Below, piece by piece: positions 1-7,184 of a stretch of 53,651 bases of DNA. Within the stretch, counting starts at the first letter, position 1; each line of letters opens with the position of its first letter. The notes under the pieces were generated by a model. That model had not been told where the DNA came from, did no database searches, and saw only the letters and a list, made by a program, of their open reading frames with translations. A program made the position numbers and the translations under genes. The stretch is from an uncultured Acidimicrobiales bacterium (GTDB lineage: Bacteria > Actinomycetota > Acidimicrobiia > Acidimicrobiales > SZUA-35). Location of the stretch: positions 1-53,651 of the forward strand of contig CALIFY010000042.1 of the NCBI GenBank assembly GCA_938021675.1, given 5' to 3'.

Positions 1-470
1 CGGACTCGATCCAGGTACCGGGCCTCCGTAACATCATCGATCACGCCAACCGCCCCGTTTATCACGCCACGCTCATAGGTCGGCGACGCCTGAACGAGGA
101 ACGATTTGGCCGGTGGGCCGTAGACCTCGACGCTCTCCTCGAGCGACAAGCCGACCAGCGCACCCTCGATCACCCGATCTGCTGCCGCCGAGACCAGCGC
201 ATCGGCGTGACGACCGGTGGCGTACTGTTCGGCCTTCTGGTTCCGGTACACCTCTTTGCCGGCCGGTCCGACGACGACTACCCCGAGGCGGAGGTCGGCC
301 AATGCCCGTTCGATGTCAGCCGACGAGCCGGACCTTGTCGTGCCGTCCTCTGACCGATGCGCCAGGCTAAGGGCCGTCGACCACGAATAGCGCTCGGCGT
401 GGCGGCGACCGATCAGGTATCCGACCACCCCGGCAACCAAGGCCGCCCACAAACCAACCCAAATGACCAT
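1..470 (-). CDS. PhoR/SenX3-like sensor histidine kinase, N-terminal part (runs off window)
   Basis: The frame opens at an ATG (complement of 468-470), 3 bp after the phoU stop, and stays open to the first base of the window, so only about 156 residues are visible. Residues about 3-22 form one hydrophobic segment (WVGLWAALVAGVVGYLIGRR) followed by a basic stretch. Then comes a PAS-like stretch with LRLGVVVVGPAG near residue 60 and a conserved ending (GAVGVIDDVTEARYLDRVR). One N-terminal anchor plus a cytoplasmic PAS domain is the layout of actinobacterial SenX3/PhoR kinases. In these the kinase domain follows the PAS, here presumably beyond position 1. Position directly after phoU supports a role in sensing phosphate status. 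The histidine and ATPase domains are not visible, so kinase identity is inferred from architecture and context. Confidence 0.72.
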   Translation of the reverse strand, partial: MVIWVGLWAALVAGVVGYLIGRRHAERYSWSTALSLAHRSEDGTTRSGSSADIERALADLRLGVVVVGPAGKEVYRNQKAEQYATGRHADALVSAAADRVIEGALVGLSLEESVEVYGPPAKSFLVQASPTYERGVINGAVGVIDDVTEARYLDRV

Positions 471-473
471 CGT

Positions 474-1250
474 CTACGGGCCCGGCGTATCCGTTCCCGC
501 GCCGCCATCCTCGATCGCCTTCCGTCTGCTCTGGGCCCGAAGCATCCCGTTGTGCTCTGGCAACCAACCGGTCACCATGTACGTCACCCGCTCACCGATA
601 TTGACTGCGTGATCGCCGATCCGTTCGTAGTACCGGGCGATGAGCGCCAGCTGAACCGCGGCCCCAAGGTCGATTTGATTTTCGGCATGAGCGCTAAAGA
701 TCTCCTCGACTATGTCGGTGTTGAGCTGGTCGAGGGCATCGTCGATATCGGCCAAGGCCGACGCCAGCGACGCGTTCTGATCGGCGAAGGCATCGAGCGA
801 CAGTTTGAGCAGCTTGTTCGCCTCGCCGCTCATCGAGGACAGGATGCCTCGAATCTTTGGGGTGAGCTGAGCCCCATACATGCGGCGGCTCGCCTTACAG
901 ACATTGATCATCAGGTCGGCCGAGCGTTCGATCTCGCCAACAACTTTGGTGATGGTGATAATTCGGCGCAAGTCACCAGCCATCGGCGCCTGGAGGGCGA
1001 TTATCGAAAAGCACCGCTCTTCGAGTTCCAAACTGAGTTGGTCGACCTCATCGTCATCGTCGATTATTGCTTGTGCCTCGGCCAAGTTGCCACCGAGTAG
1101 CACCTCGGTGCCGCGAGGGATCGCCTCGCAGGCCAGAGCGCCGAGACGGAGCACGCCGGCGTTCAAATCCTCAAGGTCGCGGTGGTACGCCACCCGCTGC
1201 CCTTCACCTGGCGGTTCCGGGATCGGTACGTCAGAGTCGGATGTCGACAT
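474..1250 (-). CDS. phoU: PhoU phosphate signalling regulator
   Basis: PhoU is a cytoplasmic helical-bundle protein that links the Pst transporter to the phosphate sensor kinase and restrains Pho signalling when phosphate is plentiful. This 258-residue protein shows the two-fold PhoU pattern: the first half contains ITITKVVGEIERSADLMINV and the second half contains ALIARYYERIGDHAVNIGER. Both carry the E/D-x-x-x-D metal-binding type motif of the family. I chose the ATG at 1248-1250, not the TTG two codons earlier, because an AGGTG lies about 8 bases before it. The gene follows pstB by about 66 bp and precedes the sensor kinase by 3 bp. An Asp/Glu/Pro-rich N-terminal tail of about 20 residues and a Gly-rich C-terminal tail extend past the core. 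Confidence 0.95.
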   Translation of the reverse strand: MSTSDSDVPIPEPPGEGQRVAYHRDLEDLNAGVLRLGALACEAIPRGTEVLLGGNLAEAQAIIDDDDEVDQLSLELEERCFSIIALQAPMAGDLRRIITITKVVGEIERSADLMINVCKASRRMYGAQLTPKIRGILSSMSGEANKLLKLSLDAFADQNASLASALADIDDALDQLNTDIVEEIFSAHAENQIDLGAAVQLALIARYYERIGDHAVNIGERVTYMVTGWLPEHNGMLRAQSRRKAIEDGGAGTDTPGP

Positions 1251-1316
1251 TGTCAAATCACCTGTCCTAGCTCCCGCAGCTTACGGCACTACCAGTGTTC
1301 CAGATTCCGGTCGGAC

Positions 1317-2198
1317 TTATCCGAACCGGCCGGTTACGTAGTTCTCGGTACGTTCATCTGCTGGATTAGAGAAGATCTGATCCGTCGGAGCGAATTCGAT
1401 GAGCTGACCGGTACGCCGATCGCTTACCGAATCAACTTCGGTGGTAAAAAACGCGCAGTGGTCGCTCACCCTGGCGGCCTGCTGCATGTTGTGGGTCACG
1501 ATGACGATCGAATATTCGGCCTTCAGCTCCTGCATGAGATCCTCGATCCGTCCGGTAGCGATCGGGTCGAGGGCGGAGCACGGCTCATCCATCAAGAGCA
1601 CATCTGGTTTGGTGGCTATGGCCCGGGCGATACAGAGCCGTTGCTGTTGCCCACCGGAGAGGCCGAGCGCTGAATCATTTAGCCGGTCCTTAACCTCATC
1701 CCAAATGGCGGCAGACCGTAGCGAACGCTCGATGATCTCCGGCCACTCACTCTTGCGGATACCGGCGATTCGTGGGCCGTACGTCACGTTGTCGGCGATC
1801 GACTTTGGAAACGGGTTCGGCTTCTGAAAAACCATGCCAATCCGTCGACGGACCTCGACTGGATCGACCTTGCTTCCGTATAGATCGATGCCGAGGTACC
1901 TCACCATCCCTTCGACTCTGGCCCCGTCGATCAGATCGTTCATGCGGTTCAGACAGCGGAGAACCGTTGACTTACCGCACCCTGATGGCCCGATCATGGC
2001 AGTAATCTCGTGCAGGTTTATTGGCATGTTGACGTCGCGGACGGCCCGAAACGAGCCGTAGTACACCGAGACGTCGTTCATGTCCATCACGGTGGGAGCG
2101 GACGGCTCCTGTTCGCCAGGGGGTGGAATCTTTGGCATTCGTTCGACGTCATCGACGAGTTCGCCAACAACCTCCGCCGACTCGGATTCAGTCGTCAT
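1317..2198 (-). CDS. pstB: Phosphate ABC transporter ATP-binding protein PstB
   Basis: This is the cytoplasmic ATPase that powers phosphate import through PstC-PstA. The Walker A motif is GPSGCGKST, the Q-loop is [14 protein letters not shown] (the PNPFP stretch is diagnostic of PstB), the signature is [14 protein letters not shown], and Walker B is [13 protein letters not shown]. It ends with a normal H-loop ([14 protein letters not shown]). About 35 extra acidic residues precede the ABC domain. A GTG six codons upstream would overlap pstA by 11 bp. The ATG at 2196-2198, with AGGAA five bases ahead, leaves a 7-bp gap to pstA and is preferred. It is the fourth gene of pstSCAB-phoU. Confidence 0.96.
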   Translation of the reverse strand: MTTESESAEVVGELVDDVERMPKIPPPGEQEPSAPTVMDMNDVSVYYGSFRAVRDVNMPINLHEITAMIGPSGCGKSTVLRCLNRMNDLIDGARVEGMVRYLGIDLYGSKVDPVEVRRRIGMVFQKPNPFPKSIADNVTYGPRIAGIRKSEWPEIIERSLRSAAIWDEVKDRLNDSALGLSGGQQQRLCIARAIATKPDVLLMDEPCSALDPIATGRIEDLMQELKAEYSIVIVTHNMQQAARVSDHCAFFTTEVDSVSDRRTGQLIEFAPTDQIFSNPADERTENYVTGRFG

Positions 2199-2205
2199 GG
2201 TGTTC

Positions 2206-3171
2206 CTAACCTTCACGCTTGGCCTCGAATCTATTTCGCAGGATGACCGCTACCGCGTTAAATCCCAACACCACCAACAACAGGACGACGATGGCGGCAG
2301 CGGTCACCGGCTGCCAGCTATCGCCCGGCTGTTTGGCAAAGTCGGTAATCACAATGGGCATGGCGGTGAACTTTTCGCCAAGTTGGTCCAGACCAAAAAA
2401 CCCGGTTCGTGGACCGAGCTTTCCCTGCACTGCGCCGACCAAGATCAGCGGCGCTGCTTCACCGAGAGCGCGAGCGAGGGACAGAAGGGTGCCGGTGAGG
2501 ATGCCCGGCGCGGCGTATGGCAAGACATGAGACTTGATGACTTCCCATTTGGTGGCACCGACACCGTACGCCGCCTCTCGAAGGCTGTCCGGTACAGCCC
2601 GGATCGCTTCGGAGGCAGTGATTATCACTACCGGCAACGCCAGGATGGCCAGCGTTAACCCACCGGCGGTCGTCGTGTTCCCCCTCGACAGTGCAACGTC
2701 GCCATATACCCCCTTGAGCAGGGTGACGAACACGGTCAATCCTAAGATGCCGTAGACGACCGATGGGACGCCGGCCAAGTTCCTGATGTTGACGTTGATC
2801 AGCCTGGTGAAGGCGTTGTCCCGGGCGTACTCCTCGAGGTAGATAGCGGCAGCGATCCCCACCGGGAAGGTGAACACTATGACGAACACACCGATCCAGA
2901 ACGTACCCCGAAGACCTTGGAATATGCCGGACTCATCCGCTGCGGTCCGGGTTGGGTTCGCCAGGAACGTGCCGAGCCTGCTCGATAGCACAGACCAGCT
3001 GTCGGTGAACACGTCGTAGATGAGCACCCCAAGCACCAGCAGCGAAAAGAGCAGGCACCCGAGTAACGCCCACTTGAATATCAGGTTCGAGAGGCTGACC
3101 CCACCTGACGCGATCTGGGCTTCGACCCGTTTTCCGGTCTTGTCGTCGAGGATCGGTTGGACTATGGCCAC
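2206..3171 (-). CDS. pstA: Phosphate ABC transporter permease PstA
   Basis: PstA is one of the two membrane subunits that form the phosphate channel. The 321-residue protein has an N-terminal hydrophilic tail, a first membrane span near residues 33-53, then about five spans. It carries the PstA-type permease signature around [31 protein letters not shown] (EAA loop that contacts PstB). The segment [17 protein letters not shown] is also typical. It starts 15 bp after the pstC stop and runs nearly into pstB. Nothing unusual in length or composition. Confidence 0.95.
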   Translation of the reverse strand: MAIVQPILDDKTGKRVEAQIASGGVSLSNLIFKWALLGCLLFSLLVLGVLIYDVFTDSWSVLSSRLGTFLANPTRTAADESGIFQGLRGTFWIGVFVIVFTFPVGIAAAIYLEEYARDNAFTRLINVNIRNLAGVPSVVYGILGLTVFVTLLKGVYGDVALSRGNTTTAGGLTLAILALPVVIITASEAIRAVPDSLREAAYGVGATKWEVIKSHVLPYAAPGILTGTLLSLARALGEAAPLILVGAVQGKLGPRTGFFGLDQLGEKFTAMPIVITDFAKQPGDSWQPVTAAAIVVLLLVVLGFNAVAVILRNRFEAKREG

Positions 3172-3186
3172 GCCCCTACTCCCTCT

Positions 3187-4173
3187 CTAGTATCCGTGTC
3201 GCACACGGCGAACGAATCGATCGGCCAACAGATTCAACACCAGCGTTATCACGAACAGCACGAAGCCCACGAAGAACAATGAACCAAAACCAAGCTCGGT
3301 GATCGTTCCATCGGTTCCCGATGCCTGGCTGGCCATGGCGGCGGTCATGGTCGACCCTCGCTCCAGTGGGCTTACGGTAAACAGGGCGGAGTTTCCGGAG
3401 GCGCCAGCGGCGAGGAACACCACCATCGTCTCACCGATGGCCCGGGAGGTGGCGACGATCAGGGCGGCCACGAGACCGGACACTGCGGCCGGCATGACGA
3501 CGGAGAGCGTTGTGGTCTTCTTTCTGGCCCCGAGCCCAGCCGACGCCTCTCGAAGTGAGCCGGGTACCGATCGCATGGCGTCTTCGGAAATCGAGGCCAC
3601 CAAGGGGATCGTAAGTAAACCGACGCCGAGACCGGCAGCGAGAAGACTTTGGCCTTCGGAATCAAAGAACCTTTGAACGAGGTTCGGCGAGATCCAACGG
3701 AGAGCGAAAAAGCCGAGCACGACCGACGGGATCCCGGCCAGAACTTCAAGAATCGGCTTCAGGATCTTTCGGACCCGGCTGTCGGCGTATTCCGACAGAT
3801 ACACGGCGGCACCAAGCCCCAACGGGGTTGCGACCGCCATGGCGATAACGGTGACGATCAGACTGCCGACCAGGAGCGTCTTAATGTCGAAATCGAAAAA
3901 GCGGGGGGCCCACTGATCGGACCAGAGGTTTGAGAAGCCGATCGGCCCTCTCGCCTCGGCAATATCGGCATCGCTTGGGTTGGCCAGGCCGACGAGGAAC
4001 TCGCCGGCCCGGAACACCAGGGATCCAACGATCCCGACGGTGATAAGAACCGATGTGAAGGCGGCCAGAGTGACGATCGTATGGACGGCCTTTTCCCGTG
4101 CCCTCCGACGAGGGTTCCCGGCCAGAAGCGCCTCGGGGCCGCCGGGATGGTCGGTAGAAAGCGATGTTGTCAT
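3187..4173 (-). CDS. pstC: Phosphate ABC transporter permease PstC
   Basis: PstC pairs with PstA to make the membrane pore for phosphate. The 328 residues include a first span near 33-55, a periplasmic loop (FSNLWSDQWAPRFF), and further spans. The EAA-type loop reads EDAMRSVPGSLREASAGLGA and is followed by a VMPAAVSGLVAALIVATSRAIGETM segment, typical of PstC. Its start lies about 100 bp downstream of the pstS stop. That gap holds a small inverted repeat (4247-4268), which may adjust expression relative to pstS. Confidence 0.95.
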   Translation of the reverse strand: MTTSLSTDHPGGPEALLAGNPRRRAREKAVHTIVTLAAFTSVLITVGIVGSLVFRAGEFLVGLANPSDADIAEARGPIGFSNLWSDQWAPRFFDFDIKTLLVGSLIVTVIAMAVATPLGLGAAVYLSEYADSRVRKILKPILEVLAGIPSVVLGFFALRWISPNLVQRFFDSEGQSLLAAGLGVGLLTIPLVASISEDAMRSVPGSLREASAGLGARKKTTTLSVVMPAAVSGLVAALIVATSRAIGETMVVFLAAGASGNSALFTVSPLERGSTMTAAMASQASGTDGTITELGFGSLFFVGFVLFVITLVLNLLADRFVRRVRHGY

Positions 4174-4246
4174 GTTCGATCGTCCACCCTGGACCTACTC
4201 CTTCACGTGTTCCTACCGTGTGTCAAGTGTTACCACGGTGATTCAT

Positions 4247-4268
4247 CGGTTACTTCGGTGTGTAACCG
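4247..4268 (-). other. Stem-loop between pstS and pstC
   Basis: A 7-bp perfect inverted repeat (CGGTTAC/GTAACCG) with an 8-base loop lies just downstream of the pstS stop. There is no U-tract after it, so it is not a classical terminator. In many pst operons the binding protein is made in excess of the membrane subunits, and an intergenic hairpin can protect the pstS 3' end or attenuate read-through. That role is inferred. Confidence 0.4.
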
Positions 4269-4275
4269 GTTGGCC

Positions 4276-5409
4276 TCAAGCTCCTCGCGCCGTCTCCCAG
4301 GCTGAGATCTGCTCCGCCAATTGATCGGCCGGCAACTCGACGTAGCCGCTCTCGCCGAACGCCTTGGTGACCGACTCGGTGTAGCCATCGCCGAGATAGA
4401 AATCGACGTAGCCGGCCAGCGCCGGATTCTCGGCAACTTTGGCATTGTTCACATAGATGTACAGGCCTCTGCTGACCGGGTAGCTACCGTCGGCGATTGT
4501 CTCGACGGTAGGCTCGACACAGTCGCCACCCGGTTCTTCCGATACGGGGAGGGCCTTGACCCGGTCTACGTTCTCGGCGGCGAATGCGAAGCCGACCCAG
4601 CCGAGGCTGGTGTCGGAGCCGGCGACGCCCTCGATAATCACGTTGTCGTCAGCGTTCCCGGCGAAGTCCTGCCGGATGAACTGGCCGTCCTCGCCTTCTT
4701 GCTCTTCGCCGATGCCTTCGAGAACGATTTCGACGAAGCTGTCATAGGTACCCGACTCGGTGCCGGGAGCGCTGATGTCGAGAGGTGCATCGGGGAACTC
4801 CAGGGTGGAGCCGAGCGATGACGCCAGCTCCTGAGCGTCGGCCCAGCTCTCGAATCCTTCGCTCTGGCCGCCGAGCATGGCGTACAGGTCGGGGAAGCTC
4901 AGGCAGTCGATGGCTTCGTTTGCCGGGTTTGTCATGACCGCGATGCCATCGAACGCCACCTTGATCTCGGTGAATTCGACACCGGCCGCTTCGCAATCTT
5001 CGATCTCGGTGTCCTTGATCTGGCGTGATGCGTCGGAAATGTCGGTGTCGCCGGCGCAGAAGAGGGCGAACCCGTCACCGGTACCTGGCCCGTCGACGGT
5101 GATGGTCACATCACTACAGATGTCTTCGTACAGTTCGGCGGCCCGTCGGCTGACGGGTTCCACCGTCGAAGAACCGGAAATGTTGATGCTGCCCTCAGCG
5201 CAATCGGCGGCGCCACCGGTGGCCTCGCCGTCCTCTTGCCCAGTCTCTTCATCGGCTGGGGTCTCTTCATCGGCCGGAGTTTCTTCGGTCGCGGCGACGT
5301 CATCGTCGACGCCGGTAGCTTCCTGCGATGAGTCGGTAGTACAAGCGGTGGCCAACAGGGCACACGCCAGTGCGACGCCGAGCAGCTTCGCAAGTCTCAG
5401 ATACTTCAA
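4276..5409 (-). CDS. pstS: Phosphate-binding lipoprotein PstS
   Basis: PstS captures phosphate outside the cytoplasmic membrane and delivers it to PstCA. The frame is open up to 5628. The likely start is a TTG at 5407-5409, since AGGAGAGG lies 5 bases before it. That start gives a lipoprotein signal (KYLRLAKLLGVALACALLAT) with Cys23 after LLATA. This makes a 377-residue protein. Residues 27-60 are an Asp/Glu/Thr-rich tether containing a duplicated PADEET block. Phosphate-binding loops are visible: SGSSTVEPVS near the start of the domain, GTGDGF, GDTDISDASRQI, and the ESGTY element in the second lobe. It heads the pst operon and has a PHO box upstream. The longer N-terminus would run through the PHO box and into the preceding gene's end, and it lacks signal-peptide character. 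Confidence 0.94.
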   Translation of the reverse strand: MKYLRLAKLLGVALACALLATACTTDSSQEATGVDDDVAATEETPADEETPADEETGQEDGEATGGAADCAEGSINISGSSTVEPVSRRAAELYEDICSDVTITVDGPGTGDGFALFCAGDTDISDASRQIKDTEIEDCEAAGVEFTEIKVAFDGIAVMTNPANEAIDCLSFPDLYAMLGGQSEGFESWADAQELASSLGSTLEFPDAPLDISAPGTESGTYDSFVEIVLEGIGEEQEGEDGQFIRQDFAGNADDNVIIEGVAGSDTSLGWVGFAFAAENVDRVKALPVSEEPGGDCVEPTVETIADGSYPVSRGLYIYVNNAKVAENPALAGYVDFYLGDGYTESVTKAFGESGYVELPADQLAEQISAWETARGA

Positions 5410-5496
5410 CGGAACCTCTCCTAGTACGAGTTCACACACGTTCTTACGTGTCCGAGAGTCAAGGTAGAGACGGCAAATGACGTCAATCCTCTGCCG

Positions 5497-5529
5497 AGGT
5501 GAACGACAGGTAAACGACTGGTCAATGAT
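5497..5529 (-). promoter_or_regulatory. PHO box (PhoP operator) upstream of pstS
   Basis: Read on the minus strand, three consecutive 11-base units occur: ATCATTGACCA, GTCGTTTACCT and GTCGTTCACCT. The last two differ at one position. The GTTCACC core and the 11-base direct-repeat spacing match the PhoP-binding PHO boxes described in Streptomyces. It lies about 90 bp before the proposed pstS TTG, between the M48 protease stop and pstS. I infer phosphate-starvation control of pstSCAB-phoU. Confidence 0.8.
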
Positions 5530-5555
5530 CAACCGACTACATCGAGAAGTCGTAG

Positions 5556-6749
5556 TTACCGGTGACGAGAGAGAAATTCGAGCCGTTCCGATGGTGACGG
5601 GTGGCTGGTGTACAACCGCACCCACCACGGCGGGTCGAGGTCGGCGGCGACCGTGATGTGAAGGCGACGAGCCAGATCGTCTGGCAGGGCTCCGACCGCG
5701 GAGATGGCCCCCCGATCAGCTACCCGCTCGTGGGTTCGGCCTACCCAGCCATTGACCGGCCCCGACACGGCAGCGGCGGCCAGGACGAGCAGTGCGACCA
5801 CCGGGAGCCCAAGGGGGTCGAGGGCATCGGCGTCGATCAACGACCAAGGCCACCGCCGCTCAGCGGCCACGCCGAGCATGAGTAGCGTGGATACCGCCAG
5901 GGTCATCCCAAGTACTGCCTGGACCACGAGATGGCGGCGAACCAGGTGCGTCAACTCATGGGCCACAACGAATCGCACCGTGTCTGGATGCTCGTCGAGG
6001 AGCGCGTCGGACACCACGACTCGACGGTTGGGCCCGAACCCGGTCGCGTACGCATTTACCCCCTCGATGACGCCGGGTCGCCAGCCCGGTTGGTCGGCTA
6101 CTCCAACCGCCGGTCGACGACGAAGATCAACGCCGGACAGCCCCACCTGGTCGACCAGTGCCATCACATCGGCGACGACGGAATCGGATTCCGCTCCATC
6201 ATCGGGAATCGTGGTCTCTCTCCCGGTCAAGCGGCGAATCGAACCTTCACCGACGGCAAAGGCGACCATAGCGCCGGTCATCAAGGCGCTGACGACCAAC
6301 GGCCACCGTTCTACCCGGGCCGCCAACGGGTACGCGATCAACGCACAGGTTGCCACCAAGAGGATCGAACCACCGGTGAGCACCGCGGCAACCCCGGCAA
6401 ACCAGAGTGGAGGTATCGGTCCGCCGCCATCTGGGTCGACGGCCGGACGGTGACGAAACTCGAACCAGGCATCGACGACGATCGCCGGTAACCGCATCGC
6501 TCCCACGGTAAGCGACGAGCCGACGATAGCTCTGGTGGCCAACGGCCAGCTGCGCCATCCCCACCGGTTGGCAGCAAACCCGCCGACCACCGCCGCGACA
6601 CACAAGAGAAGCACCTTGGTGCTGAGTCCGAGCAAACCGGCTCGCCGCAGCGGTCGATGATAGCGGTCGGAGTCTGCGAGCTCTTCTTCGCTGAAATGCG
6701 ACTCGGGCCGGGAAGGCGTAGCCCAAAGCGACGACACTCCGGCCGGCAT
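5556..6749 (-). CDS. M48-family membrane metalloprotease
   Basis: A 397-residue membrane protein with about seven hydrophobic segments. The zinc site is HELTHLVRRH (HExxH) near residue 270, flanked by membrane segments. A downstream THERVADRGA supplies the third glutamate and the ERxAD pattern of Ste24/HtpX-type (M48) peptidases. The ATG is 3 bp after the Nudix gene stop, so it is probably the last gene of a ppk1-nudix-protease operon. Members act in membrane-protein quality control or prenyl-protein processing in other organisms; the substrate here is unknown. The stop lies just before the PHO box region, so it is transcriptionally separate from pstS. Confidence 0.85.
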   Translation of the reverse strand: MPAGVSSLWATPSRPESHFSEEELADSDRYHRPLRRAGLLGLSTKVLLLCVAAVVGGFAANRWGWRSWPLATRAIVGSSLTVGAMRLPAIVVDAWFEFRHRPAVDPDGGGPIPPLWFAGVAAVLTGGSILLVATCALIAYPLAARVERWPLVVSALMTGAMVAFAVGEGSIRRLTGRETTIPDDGAESDSVVADVMALVDQVGLSGVDLRRRPAVGVADQPGWRPGVIEGVNAYATGFGPNRRVVVSDALLDEHPDTVRFVVAHELTHLVRRHLVVQAVLGMTLAVSTLLMLGVAAERRWPWSLIDADALDPLGLPVVALLVLAAAAVSGPVNGWVGRTHERVADRGAISAVGALPDDLARRLHITVAADLDPPWWVRLYTSHPSPSERLEFLSRHR

Positions 6750-6752
6750 CTC

Positions 6753-7184
6753 TCAGCTGCCGTTTGGTCCGAGAAACCCGTCGAGTGAGTCGAGCAGGTG
6801 GCGGGAGTGTTCATGGCTCAGCAACGCTCGGGCCTCCTCGACCGGAAGCCAACGGACCTCGTCGACCTCCTCGTTTTCTTCGAACCGGCCGTCGGTGTAT
6901 CGCAACAACCACCATCGCACCTGCTTGTTGCGGCCTTTGAACATGTACTGCTCGCGGGCAAGCTCTGGCCCAATCTGTCCGACGCATCCGGTCTCTTCTT
7001 CGACCTCTCGGATCGCGCAACTCAGATCATCTTCACCGGGTTCCCGCTTACCCTTGGGAAAACTCCAGTCGTCGTAGCGGGGCCGGTGGACTACCAGGAT
7101 GGCTATACCGTCGTCGTCGTGCCGGTACACGAGGCAGCCAGCGGCAAATACCAGGTCACCCGATGGTGTCGCGTTCGATGTCAC
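6753..7184 (-). CDS. Nudix hydrolase (MutT-like)
   Basis: A 143-residue protein with a complete Nudix box: GKREPGEDDLSCAIREVEEE followed by TG, fitting Gx5Ex7REUxEExGU. Such enzymes cut nucleoside diphosphates linked to another group, for example oxidised dNTPs or diadenosine polyphosphates. The GTG start overlaps the ppk1 stop by 4 bp (GTGA), a strong sign of co-expression with polyphosphate kinase. In mycobacteria mutT1 also sits near ppk1, but that protein has an extra histidine-phosphatase domain that is absent here. Exact substrate cannot be told from sequence. Confidence 0.88.
   Translation of the reverse strand: MTSNATPSGDLVFAAGCLVYRHDDDGIAILVVHRPRYDDWSFPKGKREPGEDDLSCAIREVEEETGCVGQIGPELAREQYMFKGRNKQVRWWLLRYTDGRFEENEEVDEVRWLPVEEARALLSHEHSRHLLDSLDGFLGPNGS

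Noticed and set aside
357-1100. Plus-strand frame opposite phoU
   Set aside because: phoU is unambiguous on the other strand; the plus frame has no recognisable features.
5410-5628. Longer N-terminus of PstS
   Set aside because: It would cover the PHO box and the end of the protease gene and bury the signal peptide; the TTG at 5409 has a good ribosome site.
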